A stretch of 64,000 bases of DNA from Pedobacter endophyticus (GTDB lineage: Bacteria > Bacteroidota > Bacteroidia > Sphingobacteriales > Sphingobacteriaceae): contig NZ_CP064939.1 of assembly GCF_015679185.1 (NCBI RefSeq), positions 2,914,001 through 2,978,000 on the forward strand. The letters run 5' to 3'. A model generated the notes under the pieces. It was not told the DNA's origin. It did not search any database and saw only the letters and a list, made by a program, of their open reading frames with translations. The translations under genes and the position numbers were made by a program. Shown piece by piece: positions 8,371 to 17,571 of the stretch (the stretch's first letter is position 1; every line of letters begins with the position of its first letter).

Positions 8371-9665
8371 TAGTCTACTCTATACCTGCGGAACCAGGTA
8401 TCGTTTAACGTGAAGCCGAGGTGAAAATTGATGTATTGTTCTTTTACCAAGTTGTTATTTAGTGTACCGCGTTGGCCCACCTCGGTAGTGAAGTTGATTT
8501 TGTAAAAAGCGGTACCACCGTTAGCAGTAGGCAACGGGAAACCGAAGCCCAGTGAGGCACCCATTTGCTTAATGTCTTGATTATTGATCTGGATATACGT
8601 TTTATCGTAATTAAAGCCTAAACGATAATCAACACGTTTCATGTAGCTGTTGTAAGAAAAGGCATCGGGAGTCCATTGGCCGCCAATTGATGCGCCCCAG
8701 CTATCTTGCAAGCCCTGGTTTACGTTGTTGATGCTGGTTGCCGACCACTTGCCCATTCTAAAATCTGCACCAATCATCCATTTATCATTCTGTTGAATTG
8801 AAATCCCAAAGTTATGGCTTAACGGCAAGGTAAGGTTCGATCGGCCGTTATCAACGGCGCTTAAGGTATCAATTGCAGTTAATTCGTTTCCGCTGGCATC
8901 TCTCAGGTAGCGTGTAGCATAAAATGTTTGCGATGAATGAACTTTGCCCGAGCTGCTGCCCGAGTAGCCAATCGTCATTAGTGTTTTCTTACCGATGTTG
9001 AAATCGTATTGTAAGCCGTACGAGTAATTTAACCCACCTACACTATTCTTGTTTTGCAGTTTTGCAAAAACGGCAGTTGCATCTTCGGGATATTCTGTTG
9101 CTCTTGTTGTTTGCAGGTTTCCGAAAATGTATTCCAGGTTGGCTCCAATTCTGAGGTGATCGCCAAAGCGATAGCCATAACCGAGGTACGCTTTTGATAA
9201 ACCGCCTTCGCCCTGGTACAGCTGATCAACGGTTGAGGTATCAATCTTAACTGTATTCCGGTACGAATATCCTAAATCTGAATAAGGCAAAATTCCGAAA
9301 CTTAATGCCGAACGCCTGGTTACGGGAGCGGCAAATGCGAGGTGACTAAATGTAGCATTGAAGCTGTTTTCGCTAAGGCTGTTGCGTTGTAGGTTGGTCA
9401 ATCCAGCACTCATACCAATATCAATAGTGGTTAAAGTGATGCCTGCATAGGAGGCCGGATTTTGCATATTGATGTAGTTAAACCCGCTTACCTTGTTTAC
9501 TGCAGTCGAAATTCCGCCCATCGCCCGTAACTGAGGCAATAAAGAGCCTTTTATATTTCCAAGGCCATATCTTGAATATGGTGATGAAGTGGTAACCTGC
9601 GCCTGAGCACCTAAACCACAAACTAAAACGAGTATGGCTGTAATATAATTTATCTTTTTGTACAT
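8370..9665 (-). CDS. Outer-membrane beta-barrel protein, unassigned family
   Basis: A 431-residue protein with a signal peptide ending GLGAQAQ. It then reads SSPYSRYGLGNIKG, a start typical of Bacteroidota OM proteins distantly related to the FadL/OmpP1 group. The rest is an alternating beta-strand pattern ending INFHLGFTLNDTWFRRYRVD. I chose the ATG at 9665 because it directly precedes the signal peptide; an in-frame ATG at 9686 would overlap coaX. The stop codon overlaps the lptC start. The substrate is unknown; placement between coaX and lptC is common in related genomes and does not by itself give a function. Confidence 0.7.
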   Translation of the reverse strand: MYKKINYITAILVLVCGLGAQAQVTTSSPYSRYGLGNIKGSLLPQLRAMGGISTAVNKVSGFNYINMQNPASYAGITLTTIDIGMSAGLTNLQRNSLSENSFNATFSHLAFAAPVTRRSALSFGILPYSDLGYSYRNTVKIDTSTVDQLYQGEGGLSKAYLGYGYRFGDHLRIGANLEYIFGNLQTTRATEYPEDATAVFAKLQNKNSVGGLNYSYGLQYDFNIGKKTLMTIGYSGSSSGKVHSSQTFYATRYLRDASGNELTAIDTLSAVDNGRSNLTLPLSHNFGISIQQNDKWMIGADFRMGKWSATSINNVNQGLQDSWGASIGGQWTPDAFSYNSYMKRVDYRLGFNYDKTYIQINNQDIKQMGASLGFGFPLPTANGGTAFYKINFTTEVGQRGTLNNNLVKEQYINFHLGFTLNDTWFRRYRVD

Positions 9666-9666
9666 T

Positions 9667-10401
9667 TTAATCTGCAATAGCTTCATTTAATCCTTTTAAT
9701 ACCAAGTATGGATCTTTTACAATTTGAGGCGCAAAGATGCTGTTTTGTAATTGCTTATACAAAAAATTAGCGTCGCCCCCTGTTAAAATCACCTTTAAGG
9801 CGGTTTCCTTTTTATTATTTAAGGCAATAAAGCCTTCTATTTCGTTAATTATTCCTTGCAACACGCCGTTTTTAATTGCCGATGAGGTGTCTGTTCCATC
9901 AACAATTTTATCGTTTTCACTCCAGGTTACCAACGGCAGTCGGCCGGTAAACTCGTGCACCGCTTTAAAACGCATCGCAATGCCCGGGCTTATGCTGCCG
10001 CCAAAATATTCTTTGGTGCTGGTTAGCAAATCGTAGGTTATACAGGTGCCGGCATCAACAATTAAGCTTGCCACGGTGGGGTAAAGTCCGTTTGCGCCCA
10101 AAACCGCTGCCCACCTATCTAACCCCAACGTGTTTGGTGTTGTATATTTATTACTTACGCCGTTTGTTAAAAGTGTTGAAAAACGCGTGTAATCTGTGTG
10201 CTTTGTCAAATATTCTTCGAGGGCGTTAATTTCTTGGTTTACACTACTTATAACAGCCTTTTTTGGAGCAAATTTTTCTACCAGTTGAGCCAGGTCGAGA
10301 ATACCCAACTTGCTTAAACGCTGGTGGTGGACTATTTCGCGATTTTTAAAAATCGCGATTTTCGCCGAAGAGTTCCCAATGTCAATGCTTAATCTATGCA
10401 C
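9667..10401 (-). CDS. coaX: Type III pantothenate kinase
   Basis: A 244-residue ASKHA-fold kinase that phosphorylates pantothenate, the first step of coenzyme A synthesis. The N-terminal phosphate-1 motif LSIDIGNSSAKIAIF, LGLDRWAAVLGA near residue 97, catalytic-Asp motif VDAGTCITYDL near residue 120, GGSISPGIAMRF and the phosphate-2 motif ILTGGDANFL near residue 205 are all present. The length is close to the family norm. It appears to be the first gene of the coaX / OM-protein / lptC operon. Confidence 0.95.
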   Translation of the reverse strand: MHRLSIDIGNSSAKIAIFKNREIVHHQRLSKLGILDLAQLVEKFAPKKAVISSVNQEINALEEYLTKHTDYTRFSTLLTNGVSNKYTTPNTLGLDRWAAVLGANGLYPTVASLIVDAGTCITYDLLTSTKEYFGGSISPGIAMRFKAVHEFTGRLPLVTWSENDKIVDGTDTSSAIKNGVLQGIINEIEGFIALNNKKETALKVILTGGDANFLYKQLQNSIFAPQIVKDPYLVLKGLNEAIAD

Positions 10402-10528
10402 TTAAAAAATCCCTATCTGCTAGTTATTAAATCATTAGAAATTTAGAAAAACATGGGTTTGCCAAAACTTCATGCCACAAAGCTATTAATCTTTGTTAAG
10501 TTTCGCTCTAGTTATTTGTTAAAAAAGG

Positions 10529-11509
10529 TTAAACAAAAAGAAAGTATTGTACGGATAACACAAATAAAAAGAACAGCGTTTCGTAGAACCAGCGCTTTTT
10601 GGCGTTCGAAAAATAATAGGCCAAAAGTACTGCCCCCGGGGGTACACAGAGCAAGAAATGCCAAATCCGAAAGCTGGGCTTAAGGTATAAACTTGCACCG
10701 GCAACCACAAACATAAAGAACAGGAGCTGAAAGCCTTTACGGGTGCTGATGAAGCTCCTGAAAAAGTTTTCTCTCAACTGTAAAGAGGCTAAAATAATGA
10801 TGATTACAACGGGAATAAGTACAAGATAATCGTTGTAATTGATTTTGAACACGGATGGAAATTTATTGCCTAACGGTTTCCAAATTTGATAAAACGAGGT
10901 AAGGTTATCGTTCCAATAATAAAATACGGCAAGGAAAAAGAACACGGTCATAAATCCGATCAATCCGGCCAGCCACTCCCGCCAACTGAAGGGCCGGAAT
11001 AACAAAAGGGCCAGAAATATCATCAATATCATTGCCATAAATGGGAAATAAATCAGCGTGCCTAAAGCGATAATCATCCCGATATCGAAAACGGTTGTAA
11101 TGGAATTGGCACTTTTTCCAAGCTTTAGAAATTTATCTATTATCCAGATTAAGAAAAAATTGGCAATTAATGCCGGGCTAAGCGTCATAAATGGCATAAA
11201 CAAACTGGTTCCGGTAATGAACATGAGGCCGGGCAAAAAGCTGGGTTTTGACAGGAGGTTATGGTTGTTGACTACTTTATTGAAGATAAGTGCCTGAACG
11301 AAGACGAGAATTGTGGCAAAAAAAATATTTGCACCTGGTGAAAAAGCGTTGTCGAGATCGATATTGATCAGCAGCCGTGCAAATGGCTCCAAAAAATCGA
11401 AATTAAGCTGTGGCGGCATTTCATAAAAAATAGCCATACGCATGAAAAATGTGTAAGCCAGCAGCAATAAGAGGTTTATGGGGCTTAGTTTTCTAAACTG
11501 GTTGATCAT
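10529..11509 (-). CDS. DUF6427-type multi-pass membrane protein
   Basis: A 326-residue integral membrane protein with roughly ten hydrophobic helices and short loops. Typical stretches are FFATILVFVQALIF, FMAMILMIFLALLLFRPF followed by the conserved-looking SWREWLAGLIG, and a C-terminal pair ending LFVLSVQYFLFV. The overall pattern fits DUF6427 of Bacteroidota, whose role is unknown. No catalytic residues stand out. The gene is flanked by a 71-bp gap to the TlpA-like gene, so the two may be co-transcribed. Confidence 0.65.
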   Translation of the reverse strand: MINQFRKLSPINLLLLLAYTFFMRMAIFYEMPPQLNFDFLEPFARLLINIDLDNAFSPGANIFFATILVFVQALIFNKVVNNHNLLSKPSFLPGLMFITGTSLFMPFMTLSPALIANFFLIWIIDKFLKLGKSANSITTVFDIGMIIALGTLIYFPFMAMILMIFLALLLFRPFSWREWLAGLIGFMTVFFFLAVFYYWNDNLTSFYQIWKPLGNKFPSVFKINYNDYLVLIPVVIIIILASLQLRENFFRSFISTRKGFQLLFFMFVVAGASLYLKPSFRIWHFLLCVPPGAVLLAYYFSNAKKRWFYETLFFLFVLSVQYFLFV

Positions 11510-11580
11510 GCTTTTTAAAAGTAGACAAAGTAAAGAAAAATATTTTAGTTGTAACGGCCCTGCACAAGTAGGCGATGATA

Positions 11581-12150
11581 TTATTGCGCCTTAAGTTTGT
11601 TCAAAAATGCAACAAACTTTTTATCGTTGTAATCGGCAACGCCTTCGTGCCTAAATGATAACCTGCCAAGCTTATCGAAAATTACGGTTGTTGGCAACGA
11701 TCCGCTAAATATCTGGGCCGGCACATCACTATTTACTTTAAATACAGGCATTTCGTAGTTTCTTTTGGCCATGTATTTTGTCGATTTTTCTAAATTACCA
11801 TCGGCATCGGCAAAAATGAAAACGATGGTATTATCGTTTTTAAACTGCTCGTAGAGCTTGGCCAACGATGGCATTTCTGCCCTGCATGGCGGGCACCAGG
11901 TGGCCCAAAAGTTAACAAATATCACTTTGCCCTTTAAATTGCCGAGGTCGATAACGTTTCCTCTAATATCTTTAAACTGAATGCCATTCAGATCGCTCAC
12001 ACTCGCAGCAGGTTGCTCAATTTTCGGATTGTAGAGGCCAATTTCCATCAATCCGCGTATCAGGAAAGCCTTTGCATCGGGAACGAAAAGTATAACCAGG
12101 ATAAGTGTAAAAAAGAGGGCGTTGGCTCCATATTTTTTTAAGATCTTCAC
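11581..12150 (-). CDS. TlpA-family thioredoxin, membrane-anchored
   Basis: A 189-residue thiol-disulfide oxidoreductase. An N-terminal membrane anchor (about residues 10-30) is followed by an AhpC/TSA-thioredoxin domain with the active site FWATWCPPCRAEMPSL near residue 86 and the cis-proline loop in GSLPTTVIFD near residue 150. Proteins of this class keep periplasmic cysteines reduced, for example for cytochrome c maturation, or act in redox stress. The CPPC dipeptide is typical of TlpA/ResA relatives. Confidence 0.9.
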   Translation of the reverse strand: MKILKKYGANALFFTLILVILFVPDAKAFLIRGLMEIGLYNPKIEQPAASVSDLNGIQFKDIRGNVIDLGNLKGKVIFVNFWATWCPPCRAEMPSLAKLYEQFKNDNTIVFIFADADGNLEKSTKYMAKRNYEMPVFKVNSDVPAQIFSGSLPTTVIFDKLGRLSFRHEGVADYNDKKFVAFLNKLKAQ

Positions 12151-12282
12151 TTTACAAAGGTAACAACCTCGGGGCGATAAAGAAATATGCGGCTTTTAAG
12201 GCTTAAAGCATGTGCTAAGTCAAGTATGAAACTTCATGTTGGTTCTTGCTCCCGAGCCTTTGTTCCTGCCTAACGGGACGGG

Positions 12283-12510
12283 CATCAATGCTATAAAGTT
12301 AAGTTCGTCAGCTGTCATCCGATAGTTATCGGATCTGAGCCTTTCGGCTTGAGCTTGTATTGAGCGTAGTCGAAATGCTCAAGATAAACTCAGTTGAAAA
12401 CCTTTCTATCAAACAAAACGACTAAACATCTGCTCTTCGACTAAGCCTGTATTGATCCTTTCGGCTCCGCTCAAGATGAACTCCAGTCGAAATGCTCAGG
12501 GCGACAATTC
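12283..12510. repeat. Degenerate family A palindromic repeat
   Basis: The 588-bp gap 12151-12738 contains no convincing gene. This stretch carries the CAATGCTAT arm, a TCATCCGATAG...CTATCGG-type sub-hairpin, the TTGAGCGTAGTCGAAATGCTCA inner arms and a terminal CAGGGCGACAATT, so it is an eroded copy of the element seen at 2744 and 15691. The remaining sequence up to 12738 is AT-rich and should hold the promoter of the following plus-strand gene; TACTTTTG at 12726-12733 matches the TAnnTTTG box. Confidence 0.7.
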
Positions 12511-12738
12511 AACTCCTCTCCTTCTTTTCAAGGAGGGCAAAAGGTAGTTTTTTTTCAGGCTACGTCATATTTATTTTTGTGCTAAGACTTAAATGAAAAC
12601 TATGACAGGCCCTCGTGCTCAAATGAATATTCCATTATAATCTTCATCTAGCGAAGTAATAAACGCAAAAAGGACCATCAAAGCAATGTTACTTATCAGG
12701 TCTCCGTTTTTTGATTTGTTATTATTACTTTTGCGGCA

Positions 12739-13071
12739 TTGAAAAAGCACGGACAAAACATAAAAAAATATCTGTCGGCATTTATGCTGATTGTTTTTGC
12801 CGTTGCCTTAACGCCGTGGAGCGTTCTGCATCACCACCATCAAGCCCCTGTTGTTGAAAAGGAGGCAAATTGCAAACACGTAAGCCATGTGCAAACACAC
12901 GGCGATACCTGTTTGATCTGCAAGGCTAGTTTTGAAAAAAACTACGTTCAGGTGCATCAAATTTATCGCGTATTTCTTTGTGCGAAGGTTTTGCTAAAGA
13001 AAGAGCTTGCAGTTAAAAGCATTTACACCGAACTTTTAAGAACAAGTTTACGGGGACCGCCAGTAGCCTAA
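12739..13071 (+). CDS. Small exported His/Cys-rich protein upstream of a TonB receptor
   Basis: A 110-residue protein with a basic N-terminus, a hydrophobic segment (about residues 11-30) and then a potential metal-binding stretch: HHHH at about 31-34, further His residues, and CLICK near residue 57. I do not recognise a named family. No in-frame ATG precedes the hydrophobic segment, so the start is either TTG at 12739 or the internal ATG at 12784. TTG keeps the lysine-rich n-region of the signal peptide. The gene lies 228 bp upstream of a TonB-dependent receptor on the same strand, suggesting a shared metal-related function. This is inference. Confidence 0.55.
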   Translation: MKKHGQNIKKYLSAFMLIVFAVALTPWSVLHHHHQAPVVEKEANCKHVSHVQTHGDTCLICKASFEKNYVQVHQIYRVFLCAKVLLKKELAVKSIYTELLRTSLRGPPVA

Positions 13072-13169
13072 TTTCTAAGGCTATTTTAAACACTTTTTTA
13101 GTGTTATCGAAAATTATTATTGTTAATGAGAAATGCTATGTAACAAAAGTTGCCTGGCCTCGCTCTTGC

Positions 13170-13228
13170 TGAACTGATTCAGAATCTTTCTCACTGGAAA
13201 GATCTGAACTAAATTCAGGATGACGGCT
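13170..13228. repeat. Short inverted repeat, family C fragment
   Basis: Imperfect inverted repeat with CTGAACTGATTCAGAATCTT and AAGATCTGAACTAAATTCAG arms around a short centre, between the small His-rich gene and the TonB receptor gene. It resembles the CTGAA-TTCAG type repeats common between Sphingobacteriaceae genes and also occurs inside the element at 61 kb. Confidence 0.5.
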
Positions 13229-13299
13229 ATTGGTGGCGGGTGTTTACTTAACAACATCCATGGATTATTTCTCGCTTTTTTAAAAATCAATCTCATATT

Positions 13300-15618
13300 A
13301 TGAAAAAATTACAGCTTATTGGCTTGGTAATTCTATATACATTATTTAACAGCACGGCATTTGGTGCCATTTTAAAAGATATTAAGGGGAAGGTAATTGA
13401 TGCCAGCACTAAACAAACGTTGCCTGGCGCTACAATTTCAATTCCCGATTTAAAGGTTACGGGTGTAACAAATAACGACGGAGAATTTTTTCTGAACAAC
13501 TTGCCATCAAAAGGCAGCTATTTAATGGAAGTTCATTACGTTGGCTATAAAACAGCTACCCAGATAGTAAATTTGGCGAGTGCAAATGCGCTGGAGTTCG
13601 CGTTGCAACCGACTGCAATTGAAACCCGCGAAATTGTAATTACGGGAAGCCTGATTAGCAGCACGAGTAAAAGAAATAGTGCCTCATCTGCCGTTTTGGG
13701 CAAAAACCAACTTTTGGCGCCGTCTACCAATCTGGTTGATGCCTTGACCAAAATTCCGGGAGTTTCGCAGATTACAACGGGACCATCGATATCGAAGCCG
13801 GTAATCAGGGGACTGGGTTATAACAGGATAGTAACTTTAGATGACGGAATTAAGCAGCAAGGGCAACAATGGGGCGATGAGCACGGTATCGAAATCGACC
13901 AATTTAAATCAGATCGGATTGAGGTGTTGCGTGGCGCTGCATCGTTGATGTATGGCTCGGATGCGCTTGGAGGCGTGATAAATATTTTGGAACCAAGCAC
14001 CGCTCCTGAGGGACAGATAAAAGGTGAGTTTATAACCAATTACGCTACCAACAACGGCCTTACGGCTAATTCGTTAATGCTTAATGGAACAGAAAACGGT
14101 TTTGTTTGGCGGGCCCGCGGCACTTACAAAAATGCTTACTCTTTTAAAACACCCACAGGTTATTTTCCGAACTCTGGTTTTAATGAAACCGATTTGAGCG
14201 GAATGATCGGTTTGAACAAAAGCTGGGGCTATACGCATTTGAACGTTTCGAGCTTTCGAAATAATATTGGTTTTTACGAACCGACATTAGATGATAATGG
14301 AAATTTTGTGAAAGAAGATGGGGAAGCATTCATTACTTCAGATTTTAAAAGCCGCGATTTGGACTACCCGCGTCAGGATATTCGCCATTTTAAAATTGCC
14401 CTGAACAATAATTTTGTGTTGGGCAATGGAAATTTGAAGGCCGATTTTGGCTATCAGCAGAACCAACGTCGCGAGTTAGAGGATGGACCTGATCCGGCGT
14501 TATTTTTTGACCTTAAAACTTATACTGCCGATTTGAAATATTACCTGCACGAAACCAACGGATGGCAACCCGTTTTCGGCTTAAGTGCGGATGCTGGCAA
14601 AAGCTTGAACAAGGCGGATGATGAGTTTTTAATTCCAAATTACAGCACTTATGGAATCGGTGTTTTTGCCTTTGCCAAAAAGAACTGGGAAAACAACACG
14701 TTTAGCATTGGTGCCCGTTACGATTACCGTAAAAATAACGGAAAACAATTGTTTGTTGATGACGACGAGCTGTTTGCACCTTTCGAAAACAAGTTTTCAA
14801 ATGTAAGCGGTGCTTTGGGTTTTACGCATCAATTTAACGATGAATGGAATTTTAAGGCCAATGCAGGTTCTGCATTCCGTGCGCCAAACCCTGCCGAACT
14901 GGCCTCCAACGGGGTGCACGAGGGTACGTATCGTTACGAGATTGGTAACGCTGCTTTAAGTCCGGAGCGCAGCTACCAGGTAGATGCCGCAATTGAATAT
15001 GAAGGGAAAATTGTGAGCGCCAGCGCCAGTATTTACAATAATTACGTTCATAATTTTATTTATGCCTCAAACAATGGCGAAACCATTATGGCTGAAGGCG
15101 ATGAATATCCGGTGTATCGCTACGGGCAGGTAAATGCCAACCTGTATGGTGCAGAGGCCAGCCTAACTATTCACCCGCTGCCTTTCATCCATTTCGAGAA
15201 CACCTTTGGTTATGTACATGCGCAAAATAAAACTTTAAACAGGCCGTTGGCGTTTATCCCTGCAGCAACGTTAAGAAACGAGCTTCGTTTCGAACCAAAA
15301 ATAAAGGGAACTAACGATGCTTATCTATTTGTAGGCATTAATTCAGCGTTTAAGCAAACCCGTGTTGATGCGGTTTTTGAAACACCTACAAGCGGCTACA
15401 CCCTATTAAATGCGGGCATTGGCACCACCTTTAATTTAGGTAACCAGCCGATAAAGCTTTCGGTTTCAGCAAATAATTTATTGGATCAGAAATATTATGA
15501 CGCCTTAAGCAGATTTAAACCGGGTCGTTTTGATTCAGAAAATCCAAATCTCGGCGTTTACAATGCTGGCAGAAATATCACTTTTGGGCTTTACGTGCCT
15601 TTTACTTTGGCAAAGTAA
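13300..15618 (+). CDS. TonB-dependent outer-membrane receptor, probable metal uptake
   Basis: A 772-residue receptor. A signal peptide ends near residue 22. A carboxypeptidase-like regulatory domain follows (about 26-105, GKVIDASTKQTLPGATI), then a plug domain (about 120-235) with KPVIRGLGYNRIVTLDDGI and IEVLRGAASLMYGSDALGG, then a 22-strand barrel ending in a short terminal strand (FGLYVPFTL). The plug segment QQWGDEHGIEIDQ is shared with receptors related to the zinc receptor ZnuD, and the neighbour upstream is His/Cys-rich. Metal (Zn or Cu) uptake is therefore my inference; a siderophore is possible. It is not SusC-like, because no SusD gene follows. Confidence 0.88.
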   Translation: MKKLQLIGLVILYTLFNSTAFGAILKDIKGKVIDASTKQTLPGATISIPDLKVTGVTNNDGEFFLNNLPSKGSYLMEVHYVGYKTATQIVNLASANALEFALQPTAIETREIVITGSLISSTSKRNSASSAVLGKNQLLAPSTNLVDALTKIPGVSQITTGPSISKPVIRGLGYNRIVTLDDGIKQQGQQWGDEHGIEIDQFKSDRIEVLRGAASLMYGSDALGGVINILEPSTAPEGQIKGEFITNYATNNGLTANSLMLNGTENGFVWRARGTYKNAYSFKTPTGYFPNSGFNETDLSGMIGLNKSWGYTHLNVSSFRNNIGFYEPTLDDNGNFVKEDGEAFITSDFKSRDLDYPRQDIRHFKIALNNNFVLGNGNLKADFGYQQNQRRELEDGPDPALFFDLKTYTADLKYYLHETNGWQPVFGLSADAGKSLNKADDEFLIPNYSTYGIGVFAFAKKNWENNTFSIGARYDYRKNNGKQLFVDDDELFAPFENKFSNVSGALGFTHQFNDEWNFKANAGSAFRAPNPAELASNGVHEGTYRYEIGNAALSPERSYQVDAAIEYEGKIVSASASIYNNYVHNFIYASNNGETIMAEGDEYPVYRYGQVNANLYGAEASLTIHPLPFIHFENTFGYVHAQNKTLNRPLAFIPAATLRNELRFEPKIKGTNDAYLFVGINSAFKQTRVDAVFETPTSGYTLLNAGIGTTFNLGNQPIKLSVSANNLLDQKYYDALSRFKPGRFDSENPNLGVYNAGRNITFGLYVPFTLAK

Positions 15619-15632
15619 GATAGTGGTGTTTA

Positions 15633-16410
15633 GTCATCCGATGAATATTGGCAAGAGGTCTATATTCATCGGATGACTATATTTCCATTGCCTCGTCATA
15701 GCGTTCCAATGCTATTAAGTTAAGGATAAAACGAAAAAATATTGTCATCCTGAGCGGAGTCGAAGGACAGATGTTTTTCATTTTATCCTATAGAAAGGGT
15801 CTTCGACTCCGCTCAGACTGACAATTGACAAGCTTAACTTAATAGCATTGATAGCGTCTCGCTACGAAATAAAAGCTTTACTGTATTCAATGAGGATTAT
15901 TTTGGGTGAATAATCGGATAGACACAAGCGAGATGCTTGCGCCAGATCGGCTTTTTAAAGTCATCCGATGAATATCGGCAAAAGGTCTATATTCATCGGA
16001 TGACTATACCATTACCTCGTCGTAGCGTCTCCAATGCTATTAAGTTAAGGATAAAACGAAAAAATATTGTCATCCTGAGCGGAGTCGAAGGACAGATATT
16101 TTTCATTTTATCCTATAGAAAGGGTCTTCGACTCCGCTCAGACTGACAATTGACAAGCTTAACTTAATAGCATTGATAGCGTCTCGCTACGACAATGGAA
16201 ATATTATTATATTCAACGAAGATCGTTTTAGGTGAATAATCGGGTAGGCACAAGCGAGATGCTTGCGCCAGATCGGCTTTTTAAAGTCATCCGATGAATA
16301 TCGGCAAGACGTCTATATTCATCGGATGACTATACCATTTCCAACGAAGATCATCCAGGTGAATTATTAAATAGGCACAAGCGAGACGCTTGCGCCAGAT
16401 TGGATGACTA
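15633..16410. repeat. Tandem array of a ~326-bp unit containing the family A palindrome
   Basis: Fills the 798-bp gap between two convergent genes. Units start at 15633, 15960 and 16286. Each opens with a hairpin (GTCATCCGATGAATAT ... ATATTCATCGGATGAC), then carries a ~180-bp inverted repeat (15691-15867 and 16014-16193), then a linker and a second hairpin GGCACAAGCGAGA-GCTTGCGCC (15921-15943, 16247-16269, 16374-16396). The third unit keeps both hairpins but lacks the central palindrome. No ORF in it is credible. Confidence 0.92.
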
Positions 16411-16416
16411 TTTGCT

Positions 16417-17496
16417 CTACTTTTTAACAACTTCTCTTTTTGCTCGCACGTATTGATTGGGCCACTCCGTATCATCGCCTAAAACCTGTGCGGCATGCTG
16501 AGGGAAGTAAGCGTCGCGAAGCGATTCTCGGGCAATGAAGATCAAATCGGCCCGCTCCTGCTCCAGTATTTCCTCTGCCTGCTCGGCCTTTACTATAATG
16601 CCAACGGCGCCGGTATAAATTCCAATTTCGTTTCTAATTTTATCTGCAAAGGGAACCTGATAATTTGGTCCGGCCGGAATAAAAGCATCCGGAACATTTC
16701 CACCCGAAGAAGTATCAATCAAATCTACGCCTTTATCTTTTAACACAGCAGCCAGTTGTAACGAGTCGTTTTCATTCCATCCGTTTTCCGTCCAGTCCGT
16801 TGCCGAAATGCGAACGAAAAGCGGCAGGTTTTCCGGCCAAACCGATTGAACGGCTTCAACCACATCGATTACCAACCGGATTCGGTTTTCGAAACTTCCA
16901 CCATAAATATCAGTTCGTTTGTTACTCAATGGGCTAAAAAATTCGTGAAGCAAATATCCGTGTGCGGCATGGATCTCTACTACCTTATAGCCTGCTTCCA
17001 AAGCTCTTTTTGCAGCGGCCCTAAAAGCGAACACAATGTCTTGAATTTCTTTAATATTCAATTCGTGCGGCTCCACCTGCCCCTGCTTAAAGGGAATGGG
17101 CGATGGCCCTACAGGCTTCCAGCTATTTTCGCCATCGGCCAGTTGTTCGCCGCCATTCCAGGGCAGGTCGCAGCTTGCCTTTCTGCCGGCATGTGCCAGC
17201 TGAATGCCAGCAACAGCGCCATTATTGTGAATAAAAGAAACAATCTGTTTCAATTTATCAACGTGTTCATCTTTCCAGATGCCCAGGTCGGCATAGGTTA
17301 TCCGGCCATCTGGCGTCACTGCCGTGGCTTCCTGAATAATTAAAGCTGCACCACCAACCGCCCTGCTTCCGAGGTGAACGAGGTGCCAATCGTTGGCAAA
17401 GCCGTCCACTGCCGAATATTGGCACATCGGAGAGATTACAATTCTATTTTTTAAGGTAACATCCCTAATAGTAAAAGGAGAGAATAATTTTGACAT
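16417..17496 (-). CDS. Old-yellow-enzyme family NADPH dehydrogenase (YqjM/NamA-like)
   Basis: A 359-residue FMN TIM-barrel oxidoreductase that reduces alpha,beta-unsaturated carbonyls or similar electrophiles with NADPH. The N-terminus LFSPFTIRDVTLKNRIVISPMCQYSA is typical of the YqjM class. The substrate His pair is in EIHAAHGYLLHEFFSP near residue 172, followed by DIYGGSFENRIR. QLAHAGRKAS near residue 98 is also conserved. The C-terminus is slightly longer than the YqjM norm. It is adjacent to an aldo/keto reductase gene in the same direction, suggesting a joint detoxification role. Confidence 0.93.
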   Translation of the reverse strand: MSKLFSPFTIRDVTLKNRIVISPMCQYSAVDGFANDWHLVHLGSRAVGGAALIIQEATAVTPDGRITYADLGIWKDEHVDKLKQIVSFIHNNGAVAGIQLAHAGRKASCDLPWNGGEQLADGENSWKPVGPSPIPFKQGQVEPHELNIKEIQDIVFAFRAAAKRALEAGYKVVEIHAAHGYLLHEFFSPLSNKRTDIYGGSFENRIRLVIDVVEAVQSVWPENLPLFVRISATDWTENGWNENDSLQLAAVLKDKGVDLIDTSSGGNVPDAFIPAGPNYQVPFADKIRNEIGIYTGAVGIIVKAEQAEEILEQERADLIFIARESLRDAYFPQHAAQVLGDDTEWPNQYVRAKREVVKK

Positions 17497-17571
17497 ATAA
17501 TTTAAATCTGTTTTTAAACCGTAACCACGCTTAACAAAAAGATTGGTTTTTCGACCGAAGTGACCAAGGTA

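Noticed and set aside
15633..16410. CRISPR or integron attC array
   Set aside because: Repeats are ~326 bp with internal palindromes and there are no short uniform repeats separated by spacers, no cas genes and no integrase.
16846..17343. A 165-codon plus-strand open frame
   Set aside because: It is antisense to the OYE gene, which shows all expected cofactor motifs.
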